From Pseudomaricurvus sp. HS19 (GTDB taxonomy: Bacteria; Pseudomonadota; Gammaproteobacteria; Pseudomonadales; Cellvibrionaceae): a stretch of 64,000 nucleotides of DNA. A program made the translations under genes and the position numbers. The notes beneath the pieces were generated by a model. That model had not been told where the DNA came from. It searched no databases and was given only the letters and a program-made list of their open reading frames with translations. How positions within the stretch are numbered: position 1 is the first letter of the stretch; each line of letters starts with the position of its first letter. This document shows, in pieces, positions 8,435-22,319 of this stretch. Location: assembly GCF_009857815.1 (NCBI RefSeq), contig NZ_WVVW01000001.1, positions 1,488,001-1,552,000 of the forward strand, read 5' to 3'.

Positions 8435-8477
8435 CGGGGCGAGTCCTGCGGGACTCTGATCCTTTTGTGAGCTGCGC

Positions 8478-9407
8478 TTAAGGCACCTCGTCCAGCTCGG
8501 CGTTCTCTTTCACCGGCGGCATCAAATCCTCTTTGCTGATATGCATCAGCAGCAGGATATTACTGGCCACGTAGATGGAGGAGTAGGTACCCACAAAAAC
8601 ACCAATCAGCAGCGCCGTGGCAAAGCCGTGAATCAGCTCACCGCCAAAGTAGAACAGGGCTACCAGCACCAGAATGGTGGTCAAGGAGGTAATCAAGGTA
8701 CGACCCAGCGTCTGGCTGAGGGAGATGTTAATGACATCCAGCGGCTCTTCGCCCCGCAACTTGCGGAAGTTTTCACGGATGCGGTCAGCCACGACGATGG
8801 TGTCGTTGAGGGAGTAACCGATCACCGCCAGCACCGCTGCCAGTACGGTCAGGTCGAACTCCAGATGGGCAATGGAGAAAATACCCAGCACGATGATCAC
8901 GTCGTGGATCAACGCTGCCACTGCACCAATAGAGAACTTGTACTGGAAGCGCATGGCCACGTAGCCCATCACCACCACCAGCGCGAACAGCATGCCGATA
9001 CCACCTTCATCGCGCAGCTCCTCGCCCACCTGAGGGCCAACAAACTCTACCCGGCGCAACTCAATAGCTCCCGCCTCTCCCTGTTGCAGGGCCGCCAGGA
9101 TCTGATCACCCAGGCCCGGCTCAAAGCCCCGCTGCAGGCGAATCAGAACATCGGTCTCAGCGCCGAAGTAGACCACAACGGCCCCTTCAAAACCGGCACC
9201 GGAGAGTTTCTCCCGCACACTGGCCAGGTCCGCCGCCTGCGGGTAGCCCACTTCGATCTGGGTACCACCGGTAAAGTCCAGGCCAAATTGCAGACCGTTC
9301 ACCGCCAGCGAGCCAATGGAGGCCAGCAGCAGCAGGACAGAGAAGGCAGCGGCTATTTTGCGCCAGCCCATGAAATTAATGATTTTGTCTTCTTGTGCCA
9401 TGTTCAA
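8478..9407 (-). CDS. secF: Protein translocase subunit SecF
   Basis: 309-residue inner membrane protein of the SecDF complex, which uses proton-motive force to assist late steps of Sec-dependent export. N-terminal membrane segment (WRKIAAAFSVLLLLASIGSL), then the LDFTGGTQIEV hallmark, a periplasmic domain, and five C-terminal segments including IGYSLNDTIVVADRIRENFR and TSLTTILVLVALF, standard SecF motifs. It follows secD by 28 bp on the same transcript. Normal length for the family. Confidence 0.97.
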   Translation of the reverse strand: MNMAQEDKIINFMGWRKIAAAFSVLLLLASIGSLAVNGLQFGLDFTGGTQIEVGYPQAADLASVREKLSGAGFEGAVVVYFGAETDVLIRLQRGFEPGLGDQILAALQQGEAGAIELRRVEFVGPQVGEELRDEGGIGMLFALVVVMGYVAMRFQYKFSIGAVAALIHDVIIVLGIFSIAHLEFDLTVLAAVLAVIGYSLNDTIVVADRIRENFRKLRGEEPLDVINISLSQTLGRTLITSLTTILVLVALFYFGGELIHGFATALLIGVFVGTYSSIYVASNILLLMHISKEDLMPPVKENAELDEVP

Positions 9408-9435
9408 TTCCTCTCAAATCGTCTCGTGTGCCCGC

Positions 9436-11307
9436 TTAAATCCACAGTTTTTCTACGCGGGCGCGACGACCGTAAATGAGGTTAATGATCGCGCGGGTGC
9501 CAACAATGGCAGTAAACATAGAGGTCAGGATGCCGATGGAAAGCGTGACCGCAAAGCCCTGCACCGGACCGGAGCCAATGGCGTAAAGAATCACCGCCAC
9601 AATCAGGGTGGTGATGTTGGCATCCAGGATGGTGGTGAAGGCGCGATCAAAACCGGCACTGATAGCTGACTGTGGCGGCATGCCATTGGCCAGCTCCTCC
9701 CGTATGCGGGAGAAGATCAGCACGTTGGCATCCACCGCCATACCCACCGTCAAGACAATACCGGCGATACCCGGCAGCGTCAGGGTGGCGCCGAGGATCG
9801 ACATGCAACCCACCAGCAGCACCAGGTTCAGAACCAGCGCCACGTTGGCGGCAATACCAAACACCTTGTAGTAGAGCAGCATAAAGATCAGTACCAGCGC
9901 CAGGCCGATCTGTACCGACTTCACACCCACCTCGATGTTATCCGCACCCAGTGATGGACCGATGGTACGCTCTTCCACGAAATACATAGGCGCCGCCAAG
10001 GCACCGGCGCGCAGCAGCAGCGCCAACTCGGAGGCCTCTGCCGGGTTATCCAGGCCGGTAATGCGGAACTGCACACCCAGTGCACTCTGGATGGTGGCCA
10101 GGCTGATCACCTTGCGCTCCACCACCTGATGCGGCACCGCCACCTGCTCGCCCTGCTCGTTGGTGACGTAGTCCATGCGGGTCTTGTACTCAATAAAGAG
10201 CACACCCATACGACGGCCCACGTTGTTGCGGGTAGCGCGGTGCATCTTGGTACCACCAACGCTGTCGAGGGTAATGTTCACCTGCGGCTGCGACGTCTGG
10301 CTGTCGAAACTGGACTGGGCGTTGGCGACGTGGTCGCCGGTGAGGATCATGCTCTTCTCCAGCCAGGCGTCGCCAAAGCGACGCTGGTCCAGCTCGCTGC
10401 GGAAGCCGAAAGCCTCCTTGCGGGTCACCAGCTCGGAGGGCTTGGCCTCCAGGCGGAACTCCAGGTTGGCAGTCTTACCAATGATGCGCTTGGCTTCGGC
10501 AGTGTCCTGCACACCCGGTAATTCAACCACCACGCGATTGCGCCCCTGGCGCTGCACGATAGGTTCGGACACACCCAGCTCATTAACCCGATTGCGCAGA
10601 GTGGTGAGGTTCTGGCTGACGGCGTAGTCTTCAATCTCGCGGATTGAGGCTTCGCTCATGGTCATCTCGATCAGGAAACGTTCGCCGTCGGCTTTTTCTT
10701 CGCGCACCAGCTGCGGATAGTCACTGCGCAGCAGTGCACTGGCCTGATCGCGGGTTTCGGCATCGCCAAACACCGCGGTGACCACATTGTTCTCATCCAG
10801 CCGTACCGACATGTAGCGCAACTTGGCCTTGCGCAGCGCCGATTTCATGTCATCGACCGTGGATTCAAGACGCTTGGCCACCGCCGACTGGGTATCCACT
10901 TCCAGCAGGAAGTGCACACCACCGGCCAGGTCCAGGCCCAGCTTCATGGGCTCGGCGCCCATACTGCGCAGCCACTCCGGTGTGGTCGGCGCCAGGTTGA
11001 GAGCCACCACGTAGTTGTACCCCATGGCGCTCTGGATCGCCTGCTTGGCGGCCAGTTGCTGCTCGGTCTCCTTCAACCGCAACAGCGCACTCTTGCCATT
11101 GTGCTCTTCACCGAAATAGGCGATGCCCGCCTCATCCAGTGACTTGGTGGCCATGGAGAGCGCGCGCTCATCAATCACCGTGGCGCTGGACTGGCCGGAG
11201 ATCTGGATCGCCGGATCCGGGGCGTAGAGGTTGGGGGCGGAATAGATGATGCCGAGAGTGGCGATTATCACCACCAGCAAATATTTCCAGAGGGGAAAAC
11301 GATTCAT
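9436..11307 (-). CDS. secD: Protein translocase subunit SecD
   Basis: 623-residue SecD. N-terminal transmembrane helix (YLLVVIIATLGIIYSAPNLY), then KLGLDLAGGVHFLLEVD, the large periplasmic P1 domain, and six C-terminal helices with GVVLTVGMAVDANVLIFSRIREE and the final RAFTTILDANITTLIVA block. The gene lies between tgt and secF. The usual neighbour yajC is absent: the gap to tgt is only 127 bp and holds no reading frame of its size. Confidence 0.97.
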   Translation of the reverse strand: MNRFPLWKYLLVVIIATLGIIYSAPNLYAPDPAIQISGQSSATVIDERALSMATKSLDEAGIAYFGEEHNGKSALLRLKETEQQLAAKQAIQSAMGYNYVVALNLAPTTPEWLRSMGAEPMKLGLDLAGGVHFLLEVDTQSAVAKRLESTVDDMKSALRKAKLRYMSVRLDENNVVTAVFGDAETRDQASALLRSDYPQLVREEKADGERFLIEMTMSEASIREIEDYAVSQNLTTLRNRVNELGVSEPIVQRQGRNRVVVELPGVQDTAEAKRIIGKTANLEFRLEAKPSELVTRKEAFGFRSELDQRRFGDAWLEKSMILTGDHVANAQSSFDSQTSQPQVNITLDSVGGTKMHRATRNNVGRRMGVLFIEYKTRMDYVTNEQGEQVAVPHQVVERKVISLATIQSALGVQFRITGLDNPAEASELALLLRAGALAAPMYFVEERTIGPSLGADNIEVGVKSVQIGLALVLIFMLLYYKVFGIAANVALVLNLVLLVGCMSILGATLTLPGIAGIVLTVGMAVDANVLIFSRIREELANGMPPQSAISAGFDRAFTTILDANITTLIVAVILYAIGSGPVQGFAVTLSIGILTSMFTAIVGTRAIINLIYGRRARVEKLWI

Positions 11308-11434
11308 AAAACTTTCCAGAGGGGCTTGTGGCCCGATTGCTTTGCTGTACGTTTGCCGTGCTTATTATTGAGTCAGCGCCAAGGCTCTATCATTAGGCCC
11401 GCTGGCTGAAAGTGGGCCATTGTACACAGGATTG

Positions 11435-13643
<2,209 letters not shown>

Positions 13644-13847
13644 CCCGTGAATACCCTGTAATACCTTGTGAAGGCCCTGTGATTTCAAGGGCTGCAAGGG
13701 TATAGGAAAACCGCCTCAGAGGCCATTCGGAGGGGCCGTTTTGTAGCCGTGGAATTTTTGCTTGCTGGCCAGATTCGACGCGGGTAAGGTTGGCGTATAA
13801 ATAAACAATAATAAGAATGGCGACCGCACCGGCCCGCCCTCCCAGCT

Positions 13848-14870
13848 ATGCGTGAATCACTCCCAGACCACTTTGCCATCACCCTTGCCCGGGTTGTCTC
13901 CAGCTTTGGAACCTCCCTGGAGCGACTGTTGCGCGAAGCGCCACTGGCCACCCCATTGCCGGTACCTACGCCCAGCCCGGCCGAACTGGAGTGTACCGCC
14001 GATGAATTCGCGGCGTTGCTGCAAACCGCCATCCAACTGACCGGCCACCGGGCACTGGCCCTGCACACCGGCCTGCAGATCCCCCTGACCCGGCGCAGCG
14101 CCTTCAGCTACGCCCTGCTCCACTGCAACAACCTGGAGCAGGCACTGGATATGACCCTGCACCTCTACGAGCCACTGATCGGTCGGGCGCAGAGCAGCCG
14201 CCAGGGCAACCTGCTGCTGGTGTCCTTCAGCAGGCCGGCGTCGCTGCAACTCAAAAGACTCTCGTCCGAGTGGTTCTACAGCGGGCTGGTGAGCGTACTC
14301 AAGCACTGCAGCGGCCGCCCCCTTACCGGGGTGCAATTACAGCTGGACTACCCCGCCCCCACTTACCGCGCGGCCTACCAGTCACTGCTGGACTGCAGTG
14401 TCAGCTTTGATGCCAGCTACTCCCGCCTCTGTATTCCCGTTGACCTGCTGCAGCGACCACCGCAGCTGGGGGCAGCCATACTGCCCATCTACCAGCAGCA
14501 GTGCGAAGCCATTGAACGCCATCTGGCGCAACACAGTACCAACATCGCCCCCGGCTCCCTCAGCGCCAGGGTGCGCAGCCACCTGATTTACAGCACCCGG
14601 TTTCCAACCCTGGAAGAGTGCGCCAGCCAACTGTTGATGAGTGCACGCACCTTCCGGCGCCACCTGCAGAAAGAGGGCAACAGCTACCAGCAAGTGCTGG
14701 ATCAGGTGCGTCTGGGACTGGCGGGCATCTATCTGCGCCATGCCGCTATCAGTGTCCGGCACACCGCCAGCCTGTTGGGATTTCACGACACCGCCAATTT
14801 CCGCCGTGCCTTTATTGGCTGGTCAGGTCAGTCACCCGCCAGTTATCGACGCCAGCAACAGGCCGGCTAA
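13848..14870 (+). CDS. AraC-family transcriptional regulator with N-terminal sensing domain
   Basis: 340-residue DNA-binding regulator. Residues about 25-205 form the Arabinose_bd-type sensing domain of OruR/ArgR-like AraC proteins (HRALALHTGLQIPLTRRSAFSYALLHCNN). Residues about 235-335 are the double helix-turn-helix, with TLEECASQLLMSARTFRRHLQKEG and ISVRHTASLLGFHDTANFRRAFIGWSGQSPASYR. The ligand is not evident. Flanking genes (queA upstream, glucokinase convergent) do not identify a target, so it may act elsewhere. The start at 13848 is followed by a normal domain border. Confidence 0.85.
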   Translation: MRESLPDHFAITLARVVSSFGTSLERLLREAPLATPLPVPTPSPAELECTADEFAALLQTAIQLTGHRALALHTGLQIPLTRRSAFSYALLHCNNLEQALDMTLHLYEPLIGRAQSSRQGNLLLVSFSRPASLQLKRLSSEWFYSGLVSVLKHCSGRPLTGVQLQLDYPAPTYRAAYQSLLDCSVSFDASYSRLCIPVDLLQRPPQLGAAILPIYQQQCEAIERHLAQHSTNIAPGSLSARVRSHLIYSTRFPTLEECASQLLMSARTFRRHLQKEGNSYQQVLDQVRLGLAGIYLRHAAISVRHTASLLGFHDTANFRRAFIGWSGQSPASYRRQQQAG

Positions 14871-14897
14871 GCCTCGCGCCCCGCCTGCCGGATGGCA

Positions 14898-15884
14898 TCA
14901 GCCGTTGGCATTGACCAACTGTTGCTGCAGCCAGGCAGCGGCGCCGAGAAAGGCCGGGTATGGATGGGTAATCAGGAACACCGGAATATCGGCCATAAAC
15001 GCCGTCTGGCGGCCCCGCTCCCGCAAGCGTTTCTCAAACCCGGTGCGGACGAGGAAGTCCGCAATACGCGGCACAATGCCCCCGCCCAGATAAATGCCCC
15101 CCTTGGCGCCATAGAGCAGCGCCGCGCTACCGACAGCGGTGCCGAGGCTATCGCAGAACATCTGTAACGCTTCCAGCGCCAGCGGCTGCTGCTGTTGCAG
15201 CGCCAGATCCACCACCTCTGCCGCCTCGCTGGCACGCTCCGCCAGACCATCGATTTCCGCCAGGCTGTTGTAGGTGAGTACCAGACCTCCTCCGGAGACC
15301 AGGGCCTCGGTATAGAGGTACATGCGCGGCTGCAACAACGCCGCCACCGCCAGCTCGCGGGGTGACTGTGGTGCGTAGGCGGTGAAGCCCCCCTCCCCCG
15401 GCACCGGCCACCAGCCCACCGGCGTGTACACCAGCGCCGCCACCCCCAGCCCGGTACCCGGGCCGACAATGGCCTTGGCTGCCCGGGGCACAACCGTGCC
15501 GGGTAATAATGGCTGCATATCCGCATCGGCGAGGTGGGGCATGGAGCAGGCCAGCGCGGCAAAATCGTTCAGCAGGCACAGCTGATTCCAGCCCAGTTGC
15601 TGCTGCAACGCGGAGCGGGACAAGTGCCAGTCGAGATTGGTAAAGGAGACCTGATCCCCCACCACCGGTCCCGCCATGGCAATGCAGCCGGCACAGACGG
15701 ATTTGCTGAGCGCAGCCGGCAACTGTGCCAGGTAAGCCTGCAGGCAATCCTCAAAGCGGAGGTAGCCTGCGGTGGGCAGGGTTTGGGTGTGTTCAAATTG
15801 AAAGCCGCTGCCATCCTCTGCAGTAACCAGGCTGAAGCGTGCATTGGTGCCGCCAACATCGGCGACCAACCATGGGAATGTCAT
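14898..15884 (-). CDS. glk: Glucokinase (non-ROK, Glk type)
   Basis: 328-residue cytoplasmic kinase forming glucose 6-phosphate. N-terminal phosphate loop LVADVGGTNARFSLV, LLNDFAALACSMP with the catalytic Asp, VGPGTGLGVAALV, then GEGGFTAYAPQ, YTEALVSGGG and YLGGGIVPRIADFL. The order and length match E. coli Glk (321 residues). Odd point: the third glucose contact, His160 in E. coli (GEGGH), is Phe167 here, while the neighbouring Glu164 and the later Glu (YTEAL) are kept. No sugar transport or Entner-Doudoroff genes lie beside it. Confidence 0.88.
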   Translation of the reverse strand: MTFPWLVADVGGTNARFSLVTAEDGSGFQFEHTQTLPTAGYLRFEDCLQAYLAQLPAALSKSVCAGCIAMAGPVVGDQVSFTNLDWHLSRSALQQQLGWNQLCLLNDFAALACSMPHLADADMQPLLPGTVVPRAAKAIVGPGTGLGVAALVYTPVGWWPVPGEGGFTAYAPQSPRELAVAALLQPRMYLYTEALVSGGGLVLTYNSLAEIDGLAERASEAAEVVDLALQQQQPLALEALQMFCDSLGTAVGSAALLYGAKGGIYLGGGIVPRIADFLVRTGFEKRLRERGRQTAFMADIPVFLITHPYPAFLGAAAWLQQQLVNANG

Positions 15885-15917
15885 TGTTATTATCCTGAAT
15901 GTATCCGAATTACAGCC

Positions 15918-16586
15918 TCAGCGACGCCAGACAAATTCCAGCAGGCCCACATAGCTATCGACCGTTTTGTCCACCCGGTCGAGGTCCATCCAGCGCTGGT
16001 TGATACTGGCCTTGAGAGAGAAACTGGAGCCCATATCCCAGCGCAGGCCGGCGCCAAGGTTGTAGCTGAAGGAGGTTTCGGAATAGGTGGAGTAGTAGTT
16101 GGAGCAGACGTAGCCCCACCAGGGGTCCCACCAGCAGACCACGCCGCTATCACCATCGGAGACATTGCTGTCCAGGTCGCTCCAGCCCAGTCCCGCCGTG
16201 ACAAACGGTGTCAGCTCACGGGCCAGCAGGTGGTAGGTCATATTGAGGGCGAAGGTGTCGTTGGTGAGTTTGTGATTCAGGGTTGTGGCGGGCCCGGCCG
16301 GGTCCTGGGGGACAATGGTGAGATCGTAGGACTGGTAGTTGTGGGTAAAGCCAAAACCAAAATTGAGATGTTCGTTGACGTTATAGCCCACGGAGAAACC
16401 CCAGCCGGTATCCGCATCAACGTCGACAGAGGAACCGTTTTCCCCGGACACCTCCCAGTCGCCCATGCGGTTCACCAGCAGACCCAGCTCCCAGGTGTTG
16501 GCGCGATCCGATGGCTGCCCCAATTCCAGAGACCAGCAGGTACTGGTCAGTGACAACAACACCATCGTCATCAGGATCTGCTTCAT
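15918..16586 (-). CDS. OmpW-like outer membrane beta-barrel protein with Cys-flanked aromatic loop
   Basis: 222-residue exported protein. Signal peptide MKQILMTMVLLSLTSTCWS, then barrel strands such as GWGFSVGYNVNEHLNFGFGF, TFALNMTYHLL and SFSYNLGAGLRWD. It ends VGLLEFVWRR instead of the usual aromatic residue. The start at 16586 has GGAGG about 12 nt upstream. An unusual segment, CWWDPWWGYVC, lies in a long predicted loop between strands: two cysteines around five aromatic residues, possibly a surface disulfide loop. Ligand unknown. Confidence 0.72.
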   Translation of the reverse strand: MKQILMTMVLLSLTSTCWSLELGQPSDRANTWELGLLVNRMGDWEVSGENGSSVDVDADTGWGFSVGYNVNEHLNFGFGFTHNYQSYDLTIVPQDPAGPATTLNHKLTNDTFALNMTYHLLARELTPFVTAGLGWSDLDSNVSDGDSGVVCWWDPWWGYVCSNYYSTYSETSFSYNLGAGLRWDMGSSFSLKASINQRWMDLDRVDKTVDSYVGLLEFVWRR

Positions 16587-16645
16587 GGTTTGTTCTTCCT
16601 CCGTTGAATGGTCCACACACCCAATCGCCGTGCCGCAGGAGCCCG

Positions 16646-16718
16646 GTCCCTAGTCCCTAGTCCCTAGTCCCTAGTCCCTAGTCCCTAGTCCCTAGTCCCT
16701 AGTCCCTAGTCCCTAGTC
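16646..16718. repeat. Heptanucleotide tandem repeat GTCCCTA, 10.4 copies
   Basis: Perfect direct repeats of period 7 with no variation, each with a CTAG tetramer. The right end overlaps the purC gene: the last Asp codon and the TAG stop of purC are part of the first repeat units on the minus strand. Confidence 0.97.
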
Positions 16719-17837
16719 TACAAGACCATACTGCTCCCGCAGCACCTCGACAATCTCCGCCTTGGGGTTGTCCGACAGCACGATCTTCTGGCCGGTGATT
16801 TTCTCGGCAATGCCGGTGTAGGTGGCCGACACTGCCAGCAGCGACTCCAGCGGCAGCTCGTTATCTCGGGCCAGGGCGCTGCGCTCCGGCATGCGATCCT
16901 TGTTGAGCAGGATATCCGGATCGGGGAAGTGGTTGAGCAGGAACTGGCGGAAGCCCTCCTTGGAGTTCTCCACAATCTTGCCGTCGCGGTAGCTGGGGCC
17001 ATCCCAGATGCGGGAGGAGTCCGGCGTTCCCACCTCATCCATATAGATCAGCTTTTCGTTGCCCGCCTTGTCGGTGACAAAACCGAACTCAAACTTGGTG
17101 TCCACAAACACCTGGTCCAGTTGGGCCAGGTCGCCGCTGATCACGCCGAAGCCCTCTTTCAACAGCTTCTCGTAGGTGGCCACATCGTCGGCACTGCGGA
17201 AGTTGAAGGCGGCAAAATTATTGGTGATGTCCGCGCGGGTAATGTTCACATCGTCCGCCTCCGGCACGCCGGGGATACCGCGCAGGATGCCCTTGGTGGA
17301 GGGGGTAATCAGCAGCTCCGGCAGCTGCTGGTCTTTCTGCAGGCCGTCGGGCAGCTGGATACCGCAGAACTCGCGCTCGCCCTTGCTGTAGGCGCGCCAC
17401 ATGGAGCCGGTGATGTACTGACGGGCGATGGCCTCGATCATCACCGGTCTGGCTTTCTGCACAATCCACACAAACGGGTGCGGGATATCGAGGATGTGGC
17501 TGTCCGCCAGCCCCTCTTCACGGAAGCGGCGGAACCAGTGGTTGGAGATAGCGTTGAGAGCCGCGCCCTTGCCCGGCACACCGGCCACCCCACCCTCACC
17601 GCGCCAGATGCAGTCAAAGGCGGAGATTCGGTCGCTGATTACCATGATCGCCAGCGGCGCATCGGCGGCCACGTCGTAGCCCTTCTCTTCGATCAGGCGA
17701 CGACTGTCAGCCTCGGTCAACCAGTAGACGGAACGCACCTTGCCGCTGTGCACCGGCTTGTCGGTGCGGATGGGCAGGTCATCGTTCACGGCCAAAACCG
17801 TGTCTTTCAGGCGTTGCGGGTCGGCGGCCAGGCTCAT
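16713..17837 (-). CDS. purC: Phosphoribosylaminoimidazole-succinocarboxamide synthase, long form
   Basis: 374-residue SAICAR synthetase of purine synthesis, joining CAIR and aspartate with ATP. Seen: [15 protein letters not shown] (nucleotide loop), [37 protein letters not shown] and [17 protein letters not shown]. It is clearly longer than the 237-residue E. coli form and matches the approximately 370-residue form of Vibrio and Shewanella relatives. The stop codon TAG and preceding Asp codon lie in the heptamer array, so array length changes would not alter the protein but would alter the 3' end of the mRNA. Confidence 0.93.
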   Translation of the reverse strand: MSLAADPQRLKDTVLAVNDDLPIRTDKPVHSGKVRSVYWLTEADSRRLIEEKGYDVAADAPLAIMVISDRISAFDCIWRGEGGVAGVPGKGAALNAISNHWFRRFREEGLADSHILDIPHPFVWIVQKARPVMIEAIARQYITGSMWRAYSKGEREFCGIQLPDGLQKDQQLPELLITPSTKGILRGIPGVPEADDVNITRADITNNFAAFNFRSADDVATYEKLLKEGFGVISGDLAQLDQVFVDTKFEFGFVTDKAGNEKLIYMDEVGTPDSSRIWDGPSYRDGKIVENSKEGFRQFLLNHFPDPDILLNKDRMPERSALARDNELPLESLLAVSATYTGIAEKITGQKIVLSDNPKAEIVEVLREQYGLVD

Positions 17838-18010
17838 ATAAGGCAGTTCCTTGACAGGTAATACCCCATGGCAGCAAAAGCCCCGGGGCAGGAAAGCTGG
17901 CTATTCTACCAGAAGCCCTCCCCCTGAGAAGACAAACCGGGCAGAGGAGGAAGGCCACCCCTGCCGCTGTCACGGCCGCCTTTACCCTCCCAACCCCCGG
18001 CCGAGGCATG

Positions 18011-18016
18011 TATAAT
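18011..18016 (+). promoter_or_regulatory. Possible -10 box for valS
   Basis: TATAAT preceded by TG, about 85 bp upstream of the valS start; no clear -35 box. The leader would be about 80 nt. Confidence 0.4.
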
Positions 18017-18100
18017 CCCGCCTCTTTTACCCCTTTATTTATCCGTGGCCACCGCCAACCGCAACGGTCACCACAAGACAACCGGCAGATTGTTGATCCT

Positions 18101-20935
<2,835 letters not shown>

Positions 20936-20969
20936 TTCCGGCGGCATTGGCTGCAACTCTTGCTACAAA

Positions 20970-21006
20970 TAAAAAAGGGACAGAGCGCAAGCCTGCCCCT
21001 TTTTTA
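20970..21006 (+). terminator. Terminator after valS
   Basis: AAAAAAGGG-a-CAG pairs with CTG-c-CCCTTTTTT around a 9-nt loop. It can terminate in both directions, also serving the minus-strand gene that ends at 21110. Confidence 0.75.
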
Positions 21007-21056
21007 TTGGCAATCTGCACCGCAGTTCAAAGCAAGCCACGCGGCTTCAGCCAAGC

Positions 21057-21086
21057 CCTGTAGGAGCCCGCTCCCGCAGGCGATCT
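21057..21086. repeat. REP-like element (single copy)
   Basis: CCTGTAGGAGCCCGCTCCCGCAGG folds as CTG-ta-GGAG / CTCC-cg-CAG, like the GTAGGAGC palindromes common between Pseudomonas genes. Only one copy is seen here. Confidence 0.45.
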
Positions 21087-21109
21087 CTTACCTGTCAACG
21101 ACTGATCGT

Positions 21110-22084
21110 TTATTCACGCAGAATACTGCTCTTGCGCCTCTCATCACCCGGGAAGGCACGACCCGACAGGATGCATTCAAAGATGTGCTGAAACACCAGC
21201 CCCGGCTTGCCCTTTTCCGTACCCGAGCGGAAGTAGGAGTGTCCCTTGGGAAAGTCGTACAGGTTGTTCACATCGTCACAGTCCACTGAATATACGTTGG
21301 CCGGAGTCTTGTTCATATCCTCCGGCCCGGTATGCCCCAGACGCCTTGAGGCGATCTTGTTTTTCAGGTTCGAGACCTTGCTGGCCCGCAGTGCCAGGTC
21401 GTCCGAGGCGTGATAGACAATCACATTGCGCGAGGCGTGGCTGATCAGCTCTCCGGGATGGCCGTGGTGCAGGGATTCATTAACAATATCCGCCGCCACC
21501 AGAAAAGTATTGCGGAACAGCAACGGCACACCGTCGGCCAGGTCGTAGCGATTCCAGACACTCAGGGTTTCCCGCAGCACCCGGTTGCCCATGGAGTGGG
21601 CCAGCACATTGATGCGTTTCAGGCAGGGATCGTCCTGCGGGTTCTGCTTGTCGGAGCTGCGCCACTCCAGGAACTTGCCCAGCACCCGGGCAAAGGAGAA
21701 GGCACTGGAGTCGGCCGCCTTCTGGTCGTCCCAGTAATCCTCCACAATGCCGCGGTCGTTGTCGCAGGGCCAGATCATCGGCACCACCAGTACTTCGTTG
21801 GCTCTGGCCTTGTCACACAACTTCTGAAACTCCTCCACCGCATCAAACACATCCTCCGGCAGGTTGGAAAAGCCGTGAATGTAGATCAGCAACTGCCGGT
21901 AACCGGACGACTTCAGACGCGCCATAAAAGGTGTGCTGCCCAGCTCGACGCAGTTTTTTCCCCCCACCTGCTCGCAGAAAAATACCGAGTTACTGGAGGC
22001 GTTGTTATCGAGATCAAAATCGAATTTGCGCCCGCTGCGGGAGCGAATACTCTGCTTGGGGAAACGGTTGGTGATAAACAGCAT
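21110..22084 (-). CDS. Alpha/beta hydrolase of the DUF900 type
   Basis: 324-residue predicted serine hydrolase without a signal peptide. Seen: YRQLLIYIHGFSN (first strand and oxyanion region), nucleophile elbow LAHSMGNRVLRETL with the expected Ser, then NVIVYHASDDLALRAS carrying a candidate acidic residue, and DFPKGHSYF with the candidate His. The AHSMG elbow and the N-terminal FITNR start match the DUF900 group. Start at 22084 is supported by GGAGGAGAG about 7 nt upstream. Substrate unknown. It stands alone. Confidence 0.8.
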   Translation of the reverse strand: MLFITNRFPKQSIRSRSGRKFDFDLDNNASSNSVFFCEQVGGKNCVELGSTPFMARLKSSGYRQLLIYIHGFSNLPEDVFDAVEEFQKLCDKARANEVLVVPMIWPCDNDRGIVEDYWDDQKAADSSAFSFARVLGKFLEWRSSDKQNPQDDPCLKRINVLAHSMGNRVLRETLSVWNRYDLADGVPLLFRNTFLVAADIVNESLHHGHPGELISHASRNVIVYHASDDLALRASKVSNLKNKIASRRLGHTGPEDMNKTPANVYSVDCDDVNNLYDFPKGHSYFRSGTEKGKPGLVFQHIFECILSGRAFPGDERRKSSILRE

Positions 22085-22267
22085 GACACTCTCCTCCCTG
22101 AGAAACAGCACGATAGCCTGTGTCATTAACATAGATGGTGCCGGGAAAAATGCACAGCCGGCACACGGAGGCAGATTAGATTTTTTGGTTTTATCAGCGG
22201 TTTTAAACTGCACTTTTCAGGCAAGACTTCTGCCACCGGCCAACACCGGCAGCCACACAGGCCCGAT

Positions 22268-22296
22268 ATAAAAAAGGGCGACTACAGTCGCCCTTT
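22268..22296 (-). terminator. Terminator of the OsmC-family gene
   Basis: Stem GGGCGAC / GTCGCCC with loop TACA on the plus strand; on the minus strand it is followed by TTTTTT. Confidence 0.8.
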
Positions 22297-22319
22297 CTTC
22301 TGTGGCCGGTCACTGGCGC

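Noticed and set aside
8067-8459. Protein-coding frame on the plus strand across the sRNA region
   Set aside because: Poor codon character, no ribosome site, and it overlaps the terminators and the sigma54 promoter of the opposite strand.
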